Assembly (NCBI GenBank): GCA_040954595.2
Contig: CM082582.2
Location: 5,022,001 to 5,086,000, forward strand
From: Balanoglossus misakiensis
Taxonomy: Eukaryota > Hemichordata
Length of the DNA stretch: 64,000 bases
Direction of reading: 5' to 3'
Shown here: piece after piece, positions 12,579 to 22,467 of the stretch
Layout of the letters: the number at the start of each line of letters is the position of its first letter
How positions within the stretch are numbered: position 1 is the first letter of the stretch
Notes under the pieces: generated by a model
Database searches by the model: none
Seen by the model: the letters and a program-made list of their open reading frames with translations, nothing else
What the model was told of the DNA's origin: nothing
Position numbers and translations under genes: made by a program

Positions 12579-12909
12579 GAATGGTCCCAGTGCCTGGTGA
12601 TTGTTGAAACTGGCTAGCGTGTTGATTCGGCGACCTTATATCTGTTGGCTTGATCGATTGTTTACTTGATCACATGATTGATTTTTGGCACGCCGACCAC
12701 TTCTTGAGCAATAAATAATGTGTACAAAGAAACGTCTGTGATAACTAAGTTCCGTTCGGGTCAGATCAGTTCATGAGTTACGTTCACAAACATGTTTGTA
12801 GCATACATGTAGGCCTAAAGGCAAAATATAGATATGTTTGTTTTTGGCGCCGGCTTGATTTCTGTTTCCGAAGGGTAACAAGACAAACTTGAAATCGATT
12901 TTCAAAGAC

Positions 12910-12969
<60 letters not shown>

Positions 12970-13359
12970 TTTGTTGTCGTAATATTTTGTCTTTCTGCAA
13001 AGTTGGCAATCGTACCTACTGATTGGGTAAAGTCTTACGGGAATGGTCACGTGACCTGGTGATCAGTTGAGACTGGCAAACACTTGTTCGATTGTTTACA
13101 TGAATACGCGGTTGGAACTAGGACGGTTTTTTTGGCACGCTGATCACTCTTTGAACAATCACCGGACAAAAGTAATTTGTTCAAAGACACGTCTGTGATA
13201 ACTAAGTTCCGTTGGGGTCAGTTCAGTTCACGAGTTACGTTCACAGAAATGTTTACAGCATAGATGTAAAGGCTGAATATATAGATTTGCTTGTTGTTGG
13301 TGCTGGCTTGAATTTTGTTTTCGAAGGGAAAAAACTTTCAGTCGACTTCCAAAGACTTA
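12579..13359. repeat. Tandem segmental duplication upstream of the lipid transfer protein gene
   Basis: Segment 12579-12912 is repeated, diverged, at 13041-13359. Shared landmarks in the same order include GTCTGTGATAACTAAGTTCC (12733 and 13191), GAGTTACGTTCACA, and the closing CAAAGACTT. The copies are separated by a TCA microsatellite (12912-12969). The block begins about 185 bp upstream of the start codon, so it may duplicate promoter or enhancer sequence. Confidence 0.85.
12912..12969. repeat. TCA microsatellite
   Basis: About 19 perfect ATC/TCA units between the two copies of the upstream segmental duplication. Confidence 0.97.
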
Positions 13360-14109
13360 TTTAAGGCCTATGGCCCTTTTGACCTCCTGTGTAGTTTTCC
13401 CATGGTCCCACCAATATTATTCTGTGCACGAATTTCGTGCACTGTGCTGCTATCAGTATAGTGTGCCTAACGCGAACAAACTGTTGCAGAAGAACAGGCG
13501 CGCCTTCTTTATCAACCTTATCTACGAGCAAGTGGGGTCCACCGGTATCAAAATGCTATTAGCGCTTGCGCATTTCATGGGCATGGCTAAGTGACCACCC
13601 AATTTTATTGTACTTGTTTATTGAACTTGCTCAATCATTCCGATCAATGTAGACGAATCTGTTTGTCTCTTGGCGGTTTAATGTGCGAAATGTCCCCATA
13701 AATACCTCTTTAACTAATTTAGTTGGACTAACATTATAATAGTTTTCAATGTTTGCCTTGGCTGAACTTATATTACTCTCACACCAACCTGACGCGACCA
13801 TTCCACTTCTCTTGAGACAAGTTTTGCTGAAACATATTTATTATTGTGTGATATTACGACATGCATAATGAAGCCCATGGACTTGGGAAAAGTCTACAGC
13901 CAGTGATTCAAAGTCATTTGCATTTACCACCTCGTGTACGATTAAAAGCTTACAACTATTTGGGTTAGTGCAGACTTTGGACATTTGAGAATCTTTATTT
14001 ATTTATTTAACGCATTCTCTTGGTGACTTTACTCATAAAAAAACAATGTGACTGAGAGACAAAACCATACACTTCACATCAGGCTTGCATCTCTGCAAAT
14101 ATTTCATCG

Positions 14110-15438
14110 TTAACTTTTCTGGGCCACACTTTTTTGTATCTCGCTCAACGCCTCCGATTCACCCTGGAAGTCGTTGTGTTTGATCGACTTAAGAAAGTTC
14201 AAGTAGTCCTCGGGTAGTCCACTTTGAGTCGCTCCTTCAAGAACGACGGCAAGATAGTGAGGAGAAGGGTCCGGGTGCTCTATGACGTCAACCATTTGGT
14301 AGGTCCGACACTCAAAGATTTCATTCTCTTGACTGGACACATGCACTGTTAGGGGGCGATAGTGATTGCTTTGAACGCCTTCTTGTCTGAAATACAAGAT
14401 AATAATGACAAAGTACTTGTACTTCGGACGGTTGTTAATAATGTTAGCGTTGTGAATAGTCAGATATGCTAACACCTTTGCTGTAGAAGAAACTATAGAT
14501 TGTAATGTACAAATGGTCAATCATTTGCTTCTGTGACAATTTATATTCTTATGGTTAATAATACACCGGTCATGCTGAAGGCTATTTGTTTAGGAAAAAC
14601 ATGTTGTTTGGTTTATGAAAAAAATAAAACGGTGAGAATGGTCTAATGAACGTCTAAATGTTGTTTTTTTTTTATTTCAAATGTTTGAAAACACAAATTT
14701 AATTAAGGGAACTTCCTGAAAAAGGGTGTCACACAATCGAGTAGTTTAGGCTACCTATCAAGTGCTGGTATATGTTCTTCACCAATCTCCCATAAAGTTC
14801 CCCACACGCAGTCACCAGGCGATTCGAGGATGGTCGCAACGCCACCAGGTCCCCATCGGTATCCAGTCTGAGCCTGTCTTTCCTGCCATTCCTTAATAGC
14901 GCGATTCCGGGAAAATGTGAGCTTGTAATCCTGGAATCAGAACAGTAATAGAGGATTGATATATGCGTGGAGTTAAGAAAAATATCCAGACAACATTACA
15001 CGTATTAATGATGTGGCTATGCGTACGCCATGCGCATACTAAAGACCTGTCGCTTGAAGTTCCGAACGTTCGGGTTTTCACGCCATCTTGCTCTGCCTGT
15101 AACTAGAAGTGTGTTGACCCTTGTGCCTTCCAGGTCATCTTGTGTGTACGAAAGAGGGTAATTCAGAGACGTTGAGACCCCTAAAACGACAACGTCCCAT
15201 AGCTCAGGCTATCCAGGTATATAACGACATGCAATCACTGAATCACATGATATATGTATGTGACGGTTTGGGAGCGGTATTAGCTAGAACGGTTACAGGT
15301 GCAACAATACGGGGGGGGGGGGTGACTTACCTGCAGTTTTGCTACGCAAATGTACTTGGCAGAGGGCGAGTTCAAGTGGATCCTCTCTTTCAGAAGGTTA
15401 CTACCGAAACCAAAATACTTAAAGGTTTTCGATGACAT
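14110..15438 (-). CDS. GGCT: Gamma-glutamylcyclotransferase, copy B
   Basis: Cytosolic enzyme of glutathione turnover that converts gamma-glutamyl amino acids to 5-oxoproline and the free amino acid. Three exons, 15438-15331, 14930-14755 and 14386-14110, join in phase to 186 residues (human GGCT has 188). The N-terminus MSSKTFKYFGFGSNLLKERI carries the substrate-binding loop; the usual Tyr of YGSNL is Phe here. Exon 2 has GGVATILESPGDCVWGTLWE, and exon 3 opens with RQEGV, whose Glu is the catalytic residue position of the family. The C-terminus resembles the human protein (TYQMVDVIEHPDPSPHY, SGLPEDY). It is the downstream member of a tandem pair on the same strand; exon positions are identical in both copies. 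The first intron carries a G run next to the donor (15311-15322). Confidence 0.93.
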
Positions 15439-16361
15439 CGCCGCGGTGATCGAACGCCCGGTTTCCCAAGTGATAAGACTGTTAGATTACTTATTAGCTT
15501 AGCCTATGCGCAGTCTAGTCGCGCTGCTGTACACGTGTGACCCGACCCACATCGGCAGGTCTGCTTCCCTGTCCTACAAATCAGTATTCATATCAATGAA
15601 TAAAAATGTGGTAGTTCATTTCACAGCTTGTTTCGGATGGAATTCTTCATGATATAGGAAAACTGCTGGTGGTGGTGGTGGTGGTGTGTTGAGGCTTATC
15701 GCCACTCTTTTGTTGGAATTACGAGGGCCTATTAATATCAATCGACATAAATAAAAATAGGCCTATAACATAACTACATGGTGGCCAGGATAGCTTGTCA
15801 ACTAATTTTCCAACGTCAAAATGTCAACAGCAATCTCGGAAAGGCGTTTATTATGTAGACGATTTTAAAGGCAAGCATGGTAGTTCTGAGAGATTTACGC
15901 CAAAATTAGCAACATGACAAAATCAGCTCTTATAAAATTTAAAGATTTAGGCTAAATACAATCCAAATTGGAGTAGCACCGCTAAATTTTAAAGAAATAT
16001 GAATAGAACGCAACTTTTAAGATGAACACGTTAAATATAAATAAACGGATGTCGCAGCCGTTTATTCAGCTTCCCGTTGCAAGAATGCAACTTCTGCAAC
16101 TATTTTTGTCCTTTGTTTTTTTAATAATGTTAGTTATACGGGGCGAAATACCCGTACCCGAAGCTAGCACTTGTGTAAATATCAGCCATATTGAAATTCC
16201 CCTTTAAAACTTTCTCGCGACTCTTTCCACTCCAGCCTTCATTTTTCCGTCGCTAGGTCTTTATTCGACATGCTTTTCTTTATTTCGTAGCACTTGTGTA
16301 AATATCAGCCATATTGAAATTCCCCTTTAAAACTTTCTCGCGACTCTTTCCACTCCAGCCT
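15439..16361. other. Spacer between the two GGCT copies
   Basis: No gene is seen. It contains a short GGT tract (15666-15685), AT-rich sequence and the left copy of the 123-bp tandem duplication. It should include the promoter of GGCT copy B (near 15439) and the 3' UTR of copy A. Confidence 0.55.
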
Positions 16362-16410
16362 TCATTTTTCCGTCGCTAGGTCTTTATTCGACATGCTTTT
16401 CTTTATTTCG
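16165..16410. repeat. Exact 123-bp tandem duplication over the GGCT-A stop codon
   Basis: Bases 16165-16287 and 16288-16410 are identical, starting TAGCACTTGTGTAAATATCA and ending in TTTATTTCG. The right-hand copy contains the last codons and stop of GGCT copy A (minus strand) plus 3' UTR; the left-hand copy therefore lies in the 3' UTR or flank. Confidence 0.95.
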
Positions 16411-16682
16411 TTCACAATTTCCGCTTCACCCTGGAAGTTATTGTGTTTGATCGACTTCAGGACTTGCACATAATCCTCAGGTAAACCGCTTTGCGTAGCT
16501 CCTTCAACAACAGTGCCGATATAGTGAGGCGAGGGTGCCGGGTGTTCTATCACATCAACCATTTGGTAGGTTCGACATTCAAACATTTCATTTCCGTTGT
16601 GACTTGACACGGTCAGTGTTAGTGGCCTGTAGCAGTTCATTTCAACGCCTTCTTGCCTGAAATAGTATAATTACAACATTAA

Positions 16683-16719
<37 letters not shown>

Positions 16720-17809
16720 AGCGAAATTAAAGTTGTTTTATTTATTTATTTATTTATTTATTTATTGGAGATGACATCCAACCAACTGCTATACAAAACA
16801 AAACCACGGATTTAGGACTATGATACGATAGTATGATACTGACCACAACCCATTAGGACCTAAGGTAAAACAGTTGGTGAAACACCACCATCACCAGAAA
16901 CTTCTTAATCGTCTATCTGTATTTTAACCCCAAACACATCATCGTGCTTCTTGTTGCCCGCCATCTTCAAATGATACAAATGTTTGTTGTAGAAACAGTT
17001 ACGTTTACATGGCCAAAAAACTATGTCCTATAGCGCATACTCAAAGAATGCTTTATATTACTTGAAATATAGTGTCACAAAAGAAGTCTTTCTTTTCTTC
17101 AAAATCATACTTACTTATCTAATGCTGGTAGATGGTGTTTGCCAATCTCCCATAAAGTTCCCCACACGCAGTCACCAGGCGATTCGAGGATGGTAGCAAC
17201 GCCACCGGGTCCCCATCGGTATCTAGCCTGAGCTAGCTGAGCCTGCTTTTCCTGCCATTCCTTAATAACACGATTCCGGGAAAACGTGAGCTTGTAATCC
17301 TGTACATTATGTATATAAAATATGGGTAAAGGGAAAACTGTTGAGGATGCTACGGGTATATAGGCTAATTATTCGTCTTGGTGAGTCAGCATGACTGGCT
17401 GTTTTGCTTGTACATCATATGCTAGCATCAGGGAATACTAGTATATCTGTCAATGTAATTCCTTTTTTTCACGCATATGTCGGCAGTATGTACACTTTGC
17501 ACTCCAAAATAGCCCACAGTGTGCAATATACCTATACCACCATTTTGTATTTTTCTGGTAATGCGATCAGCCGTTTTCGACATATCGATGACAGAGAGAG
17601 GGAGAGAGAGAGGCAGATATAGACAGACGGAGAACCCAGCTCAGCGACTGCGTTACGAATAGAGTTTGACCGGAAGTCATGCAGATGGCAAAACACCGGT
17701 CCTGACTTACCTGCAGTTTTGCTACGCAAACGTATTTGGCGGACGGTGAATTCAAGTGAATTCTCTCTTTCAGAAGGTTACTACCGAAAGCAAAATACTT
17801 GAAAGTCAT
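16362..17809 (-). CDS. GGCT: Gamma-glutamylcyclotransferase, copy A
   Basis: Same enzyme family as its neighbour. Exons 17809-17711, 17299-17115 and 16656-16362 join in phase to 192 residues. It starts MTFKYFAFGSNLLKERIHLN; an upstream in-frame Met at 17848 is less likely because the paralogue and family start here. Relative to copy B it has three extra residues in exon 2 (the QAQLAQARYRW segment) and an extended tail. The catalytic QEGV Glu is present. The first 49 bases of an exact 123-bp tandem duplication, in gene orientation the end of the coding region with its stop codon, lie at its 3' end. It shares a 287-bp divergent promoter with the EF-hand-like gene on the plus strand. Confidence 0.93.
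16683..16766. repeat. GTT and TATT microsatellites
   Basis: A GTT tract (16683-16719) is followed by a TATT tract (16737-16766) in the second intron of GGCT copy A. Confidence 0.95.
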
Positions 17810-18096
17810 TGTAGATATTGCCTGGAGATTTCTCCGAATGTGGGTCATACATACATACGTACGTTCGCAGGCCTGCAGTTTAAAAGGTCACGTTGACCGT
17901 CAGGCACAGCTGTGCTGGGTGAGGTCAAACAGAATAGAATCCCTACTGACCAAATGGAATAACCCAGTCGCTCTGGGATACGCAGGGAAGCCTTTTTCAA
18001 GATGGCGGAGTAGGTCGGATTCAGCTCGCAATCGTAGCATGCAGGCTGCAACATAAGGACTGTGAACTCATTTAATACCGACGTCTCATTTTTAAA
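17810..18096. promoter_or_regulatory. Divergent promoter between GGCT copy A and the EF-hand-like gene
   Basis: Only 287 bp separate the two start codons, which point away from each other, so both promoters and 5' UTRs must be contained or overlap here. The segment is less AT-rich than its surroundings and has no obvious TATA box. Inference from layout; transcription starts are not visible. Confidence 0.55.
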
Positions 18097-20910
18097 ATGC
18101 CCCTGAAGAAGAAAAAGAAGTCTGGAAAGAAGAAAGGGTAAAGTCCCATTGTTTATTTGTCAGGTTTTGTTGTGTAGACACCACACAGCTGAGCTGTTGT
18201 TGTTGTTGTTGTGTCGATACACATCAATCATGCACATAGGGGACTGTGGTCCCATCAAAATCCATCAAAATCAACAACGCGAAGCCCCTCTGATACAACT
18301 GCAAAATAGAGCAATTTGTCAGATTCCAACTGCAAATGTAGCTCATTTACAGACATAGTCAAAATTGGGCGCGTTTGACCCCCCTGAGCTTTGAAGTCAC
18401 GCAATAGTAACTTGCTGCAGTTTTACAGCCCCTCCATCTCCCCTGGACGATTTTTGTTTTTGCGGGGAGAGGGTAGGCGCCCTCTCCCCGCAAAAATCAA
18501 AAAATCGTCCAGGGGAGATGGAGGGGCTGCAAAACTGCAGCAAGCAATTAACAAGTATATGTTTATGTGTTCCTTTCAATCAGTGGGCTTGGAGGAAAGG
18601 GAAAGAAGAGGAAGAAGTCATCCAAGAAGAAACTTACCAAATCTGAGAAAGCTGCCGTAAGTTAACTCACACAGTTGAAGTTGGCTGACTTGTGTGATAA
18701 TGTACATGTACCAGGATCTACTGATAGAACTATTGGCTGTCACCAAATAATCTGCTCATTCATTCATTCCTTCGTTCATTCCCCCTTTTGCTTACATAAC
18801 AACAACAACAACAACAACAACAAAATAATATTGTCTCAGCTCTGATAGACAGAATGTTGGTGTGATTGACAGAATGTTTCTGTTTTTTTTTTCATTTCAG
18901 TTGAAATTGGACAAAGCCGTAGATGACTTTGTTGGTGATCTTGACCGATACAACAATTTCATTGCCCGCATGGATAAATGGATTCTAGAGAATAGTAAAA
19001 TAATAATAGAATTGTTCCGAAGTTATGATGTTGACACCATAACCTATGATGAATTCAAATCAGGTATGTGTTCAATTCTAAACCATGGGTGAGTGACACT
19101 GGAACTGTGTTGATTTTTTATCTAAAGTTTACATGAAGTACCATGACTTTTTCCCTATCAAACTGTGACTGGTGGCATGACTTTGACTTTGCGGGCGGAT
19201 TGACCTGTTGATGCCCTGCTGGCCTGTATTGACCAAAGCCTGGAATAAATGGAAAAGCACCTTATATTGTATGAACCTCAAAATAATGAAAACTCTAACG
19301 TGAAAGGTGAACATTTAATAAGCTATGTTAATGCATCAAGAATGGTGCCTAAGACTGCATATGATGCGAAAAACCATATTGTATTTGTTTATCAAACATG
19401 TGTAAATCAATTAGAGTTTTAACATTCTTTCCCTCTGCAGGCATGTTTGATCTTGATGCTCCTTGTAACAACCTGGAGTTACACATTATAGCATTGAGAA
19501 TTGACCGACGTAAGACAGGGAATATTGATTACTTAGAGCTGAGTAAAGGACTTAGATTTTATAGGTAAGCTGTGATGACATCTGGCATACTGTAAAACAA
19601 TTTTCGTGACAGAAAAATTTCGCGATATCAAAAGCCGCAATTGTTACGTGATGATTAATTTTCGCATGCTTGTATTTCACTGCACATTATCTCTGAAAAA
19701 CATATTTTTATGTGACATTGTTTTCTTGCATAGTTCGTGAAAATTTCTCATTTTACAGTATGTAACACAGACGTGGTGGCAACTATGTCAAACCTTCTTT
19801 GTTCTACCCACAATGTACTTGTACAACCCAACTTCGACAGTCAATTGCTCCCTCTTACTTGTTCGAGTGCTAGACCTAACAATAATGCAGTGCTTGAATT
19901 CAGTGAAATAATACATTGACCGAGTAACCCTTTACTAACCCTGAGTTTGTCCCAAGCCATATTGTCCACGGTAGTGTTGGACCTGTGTACTGGGAAAATG
20001 GGGGTGAAAAACCATTGACTCTTCTGACTTTGTGCTTGTATGTTTAGGGAAGACGAAGAGGAGGAAGGAGAAGATGAGGGGGAGGGTCTGGAGGATGAGC
20101 TGGAGGAGGTAGAAGACGACGCAGAAGAGGAGGAAGAGGTAGATGAGCAGGCAGCAGCTGATAAAGCCAGAGACTTGATTCTGTTTGGACAGAAAGCAGA
20201 GGAGGAGACGGAGGAACCAGAGGAGGAGGAACCGGTCGAGGAAATCAAATTGACAATTACAAAAGAGGACATAGAGCACTGTTCCTGCTGTAAAGTTGGA
20301 CTCTGGAAACCATATAAGAACAGAACACCAAAGTAAGTGACAGTGAGCGGATAAAATTTGCATTTTATCCAAATCAAGATATCATTATTACCGGGTAGCA
20401 TATTTCAACTGATTTAGGGGTCTATTGTGCTATTTAACAGATATGGACTGTTTTTCTTTGAAATAACACAGAGATAGTGAAGTGTCTGGATTGGTTACAA
20501 ATCCTCTTCAGGTGTCTGGTCAACCTCATGTTTTGTCTGTGTTACAGTGTTAGACTCACCTCCCTTTTCACCCACTTTTCAGGTACGTTCTCCTTCACCT
20601 CAGACTGGTGACCTTTGACAAGGTCAGGTCGTACCCCGGACACCTGACCAGACTGGTGCACTCCCATCTCACCATCTACGGCGTCATGCAAATCATTTTC
20701 GAAGAAGCTGCCATCCTGACCTCCAAACTGAAAGTGTTCAGCGACAAGTCGCGGACGGCTGAGGCCCTGCTGAAACCCAGCGTGACTCTCGAGGAATGTG
20801 GCTTTGAAGGCGGAGTTTATCAAGATCCAGAGAAGGCAATTCTGTATTACGATTATCAGACTGAGTTTCACGATTGCCCAATTCTGATGTCCGATTACTA
20901 TTTTGTGTAA
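18097..20910 (+). CDS. EF-hand-like protein with Glu-rich linker and conserved C-terminal domain
   Basis: Unrecognised gene. Exons 18097-18137, 18584-18656, 18901-19063, 19441-19564, 20048-20332 and 20583-20910 join in phase to 337 residues. Residues 1-38 are Lys-rich (MPLKKKKKSGKKKG). Residues about 39-132 are helical with an EF-hand-like pair: LFRSYDVDTITYDEFKSGMF, then LRIDRRKTGNIDYLELSKGL, with only partly acidic loops, so calcium binding is doubtful. Residues about 134-195 are a Glu/Asp-rich linker. The C-terminus (about 210-337) starts with KLTITKEDIEHCSCCKVGLW and ends with YDYQTEFHDCPILMSDYYFV; alternating strands and the LEECGFEGG turn suggest a beta-grasp-like fold, which is inference. 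Domain order recalls ciliary EF-hand proteins, but I cannot name the family. A polyadenylation signal cluster (AATAAA) lies near 21290. Confidence 0.85.
18412..18543. repeat. Near-perfect long inverted repeat (hairpin element)
   Basis: The left arm 18412-18473 begins TTGCTGCAGTTTTACAGCCC and the right arm 18480-18543 is its inverse, ending GGGGCTGCAAAACTGCAGCA. The arms are about 62 bp with very few mismatches and a loop of about 6 nt. It lies in intron 1 of the EF-hand-like gene and would form a strong hairpin in RNA. It is probably a recent palindromic MITE. Confidence 0.92.
19588..19760. mobile_element. MITE family 2 (TACTGTAAAAC ends), copy A
   Basis: Starts TACTGTAAAAC and ends with the inverse TTTTACAGTA. 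Inside it carries TTTCGTGAC, TTTCGCGATATC and a TTCGTGAAAATTT match to the left side. It lies in intron 4 of the EF-hand-like gene. Three more copies occur in this window. Confidence 0.85.
19924..20013. mobile_element. MITE family 3 (AACCCTTTCACC type), diverged copy
   Basis: TAACCCTTTACTAACCC at the left and GGGGGTGAAAA at the right, with GTTGGACCTGTGTA inside, parallel the family at 22793, 46444, 49441 and 56969. This is the most diverged copy. Confidence 0.6.
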
Positions 20911-22467
20911 AATCCCCCACGAGTACAAATTGTTTTTTATCTTACAGTACACTTACTCTTTTTGATCTTTACACAAATAACTTTTCTATGCTTCATTTAG
21001 TGAGTCTATACCTGATGCAATCACACAGTTGAATTAAATGTGGATATTTTATTAAATTTAAATGACAAGAATAGTTTAGGACAAAGTCTCAAAATTTACC
21101 CATTTTAGAACAATACTACATTGCAGATTATTTTGTGTTCAAAAGAATAATATCATAATTTATCTTGCCATCATGGACTATTCACCAAGTACATGTATAT
21201 ATAAAGGTTACAAATGTATACCTGTCATCTTGCATAGTACCAGTATGCTTATATGCAGCTGGCTTGTAATATCACAATTCTACGAAATTAAATAAAATAT
21301 TTTTTTTAATATGGCTCTTTCTTGTGTTCTTTGTCCTACATAAATGGGAATGTGCATGGTTTGTATCCATTTTCAAACCAGCACTTTGTACATCACAGAC
21401 ACACACACAGACAAGCAAACAAACACATACTTCAACCCCTCCATGAGGTTAAAACTATCTCACAAAAGATCACCTTGTATTTATTGATGTACAAAACCAT
21501 TACACAGTAAAATTGGGAGATATACAAGAATCTTGCAAAATTGAGGAAAATATATAGCTTTACAAAGCAGATATATACTACAATATGATATAAATGTAAA
21601 AAGTAGCCCATAAAAATATGAACATTTGTCTTTGTACCCTGTATAGTTGTTATCAAAACTATCAAAAATTCGCCAGAAGTTTCACAAGAGTAAATACTTG
21701 ATTAAAATTTGAATTTCATGGTGTTTATTACAATTTCAAACTATCCTGGATATCAAATATGAGACTGGTGATATCAGACTGTGCTGTTACTCTACAGAGT
21801 TGAGGCACTGGGTATTACTACATGTTGTACTTAAAATAGCTATGATTTCTTTGTGTGTTTATTCTTAGCTAATGAAAGGCAAAGCACACAGCAGCTCTGA
21901 TAATAGCACCGTCAATATGGTACTTACACTGTCAGATTTTTTTTAAAGCTGAGGCAAACTTCACTTGTTCTATATCTGACTCAGAACAATACATTTTTTT
22001 CACACTGATAGCCATTATCTTGTTAGCATTCTGAATCAATATTTCATGTGAAATTTCTGTCTTCTCCCGACTTGTAAAACTTGTCGAACAGCGCCCCCTT
22101 GTGGTCATATATTATATTTCTCATGTTTCTATATACATCAAGAAGTTTGTGAAAAACTTTTAAATATCATGCTATCAAATGGTATTTCTGTTAATTTTAC
22201 CAAATGGAAAAACAAAATCAATTGATCTACAAATATAGGAATTACTGGAGTATGGAAACTACCGGTAACATGATTTTCCATACATGAGTTAGTAGAGATT
22301 ATAATAAGGTTCACGTCTACAACACAGGCAGCTCCATGGCATGTCTATGATATAAACTGCTCGCACACACCGTTGCATTGATATCTTTGGGATGAAACTC
22401 AGATCACCATCCAGAGAGTAAATGCTTTGGCACTGTCAAATCTTTCCTCAAATTATTTCATGTTGAA
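20911..22467. other. Convergent 3' region between the EF-hand-like gene and CYBA
   Basis: No coding exon is seen. It is AT-rich sequence with a polyadenylation motif near 21290 for the plus-strand gene, a short ACAC tract near 21400, and sequence upstream of 22467 that should be the CYBA 3' UTR on the minus strand. Confidence 0.6.

Larger units (their letters stand above)
12395..14109. other. Intergenic region with lipid transfer protein promoter side
   Basis: No gene is seen. The region holds the tandem duplication described above, the TCA tract and, towards 14000, AT-rich sequence that should be the 3' flank of the minus-strand GGCT copy. No TATA box is convincing. Confidence 0.6.

Noticed and set aside
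17810-17848. Upstream in-frame Met for GGCT copy A
   Set aside because: The added 13 residues are absent from the paralogue and from the family; the start at 17809 aligns with known GGCT N-termini.
19841-20401. Serine-rich 186-codon minus-strand frame
   Set aside because: It is the antisense of the Glu-rich exon 20048-20332 of the EF-hand-like gene; GAG/GAA codons read as CTC/TTC or TCC/TCT on the other strand.
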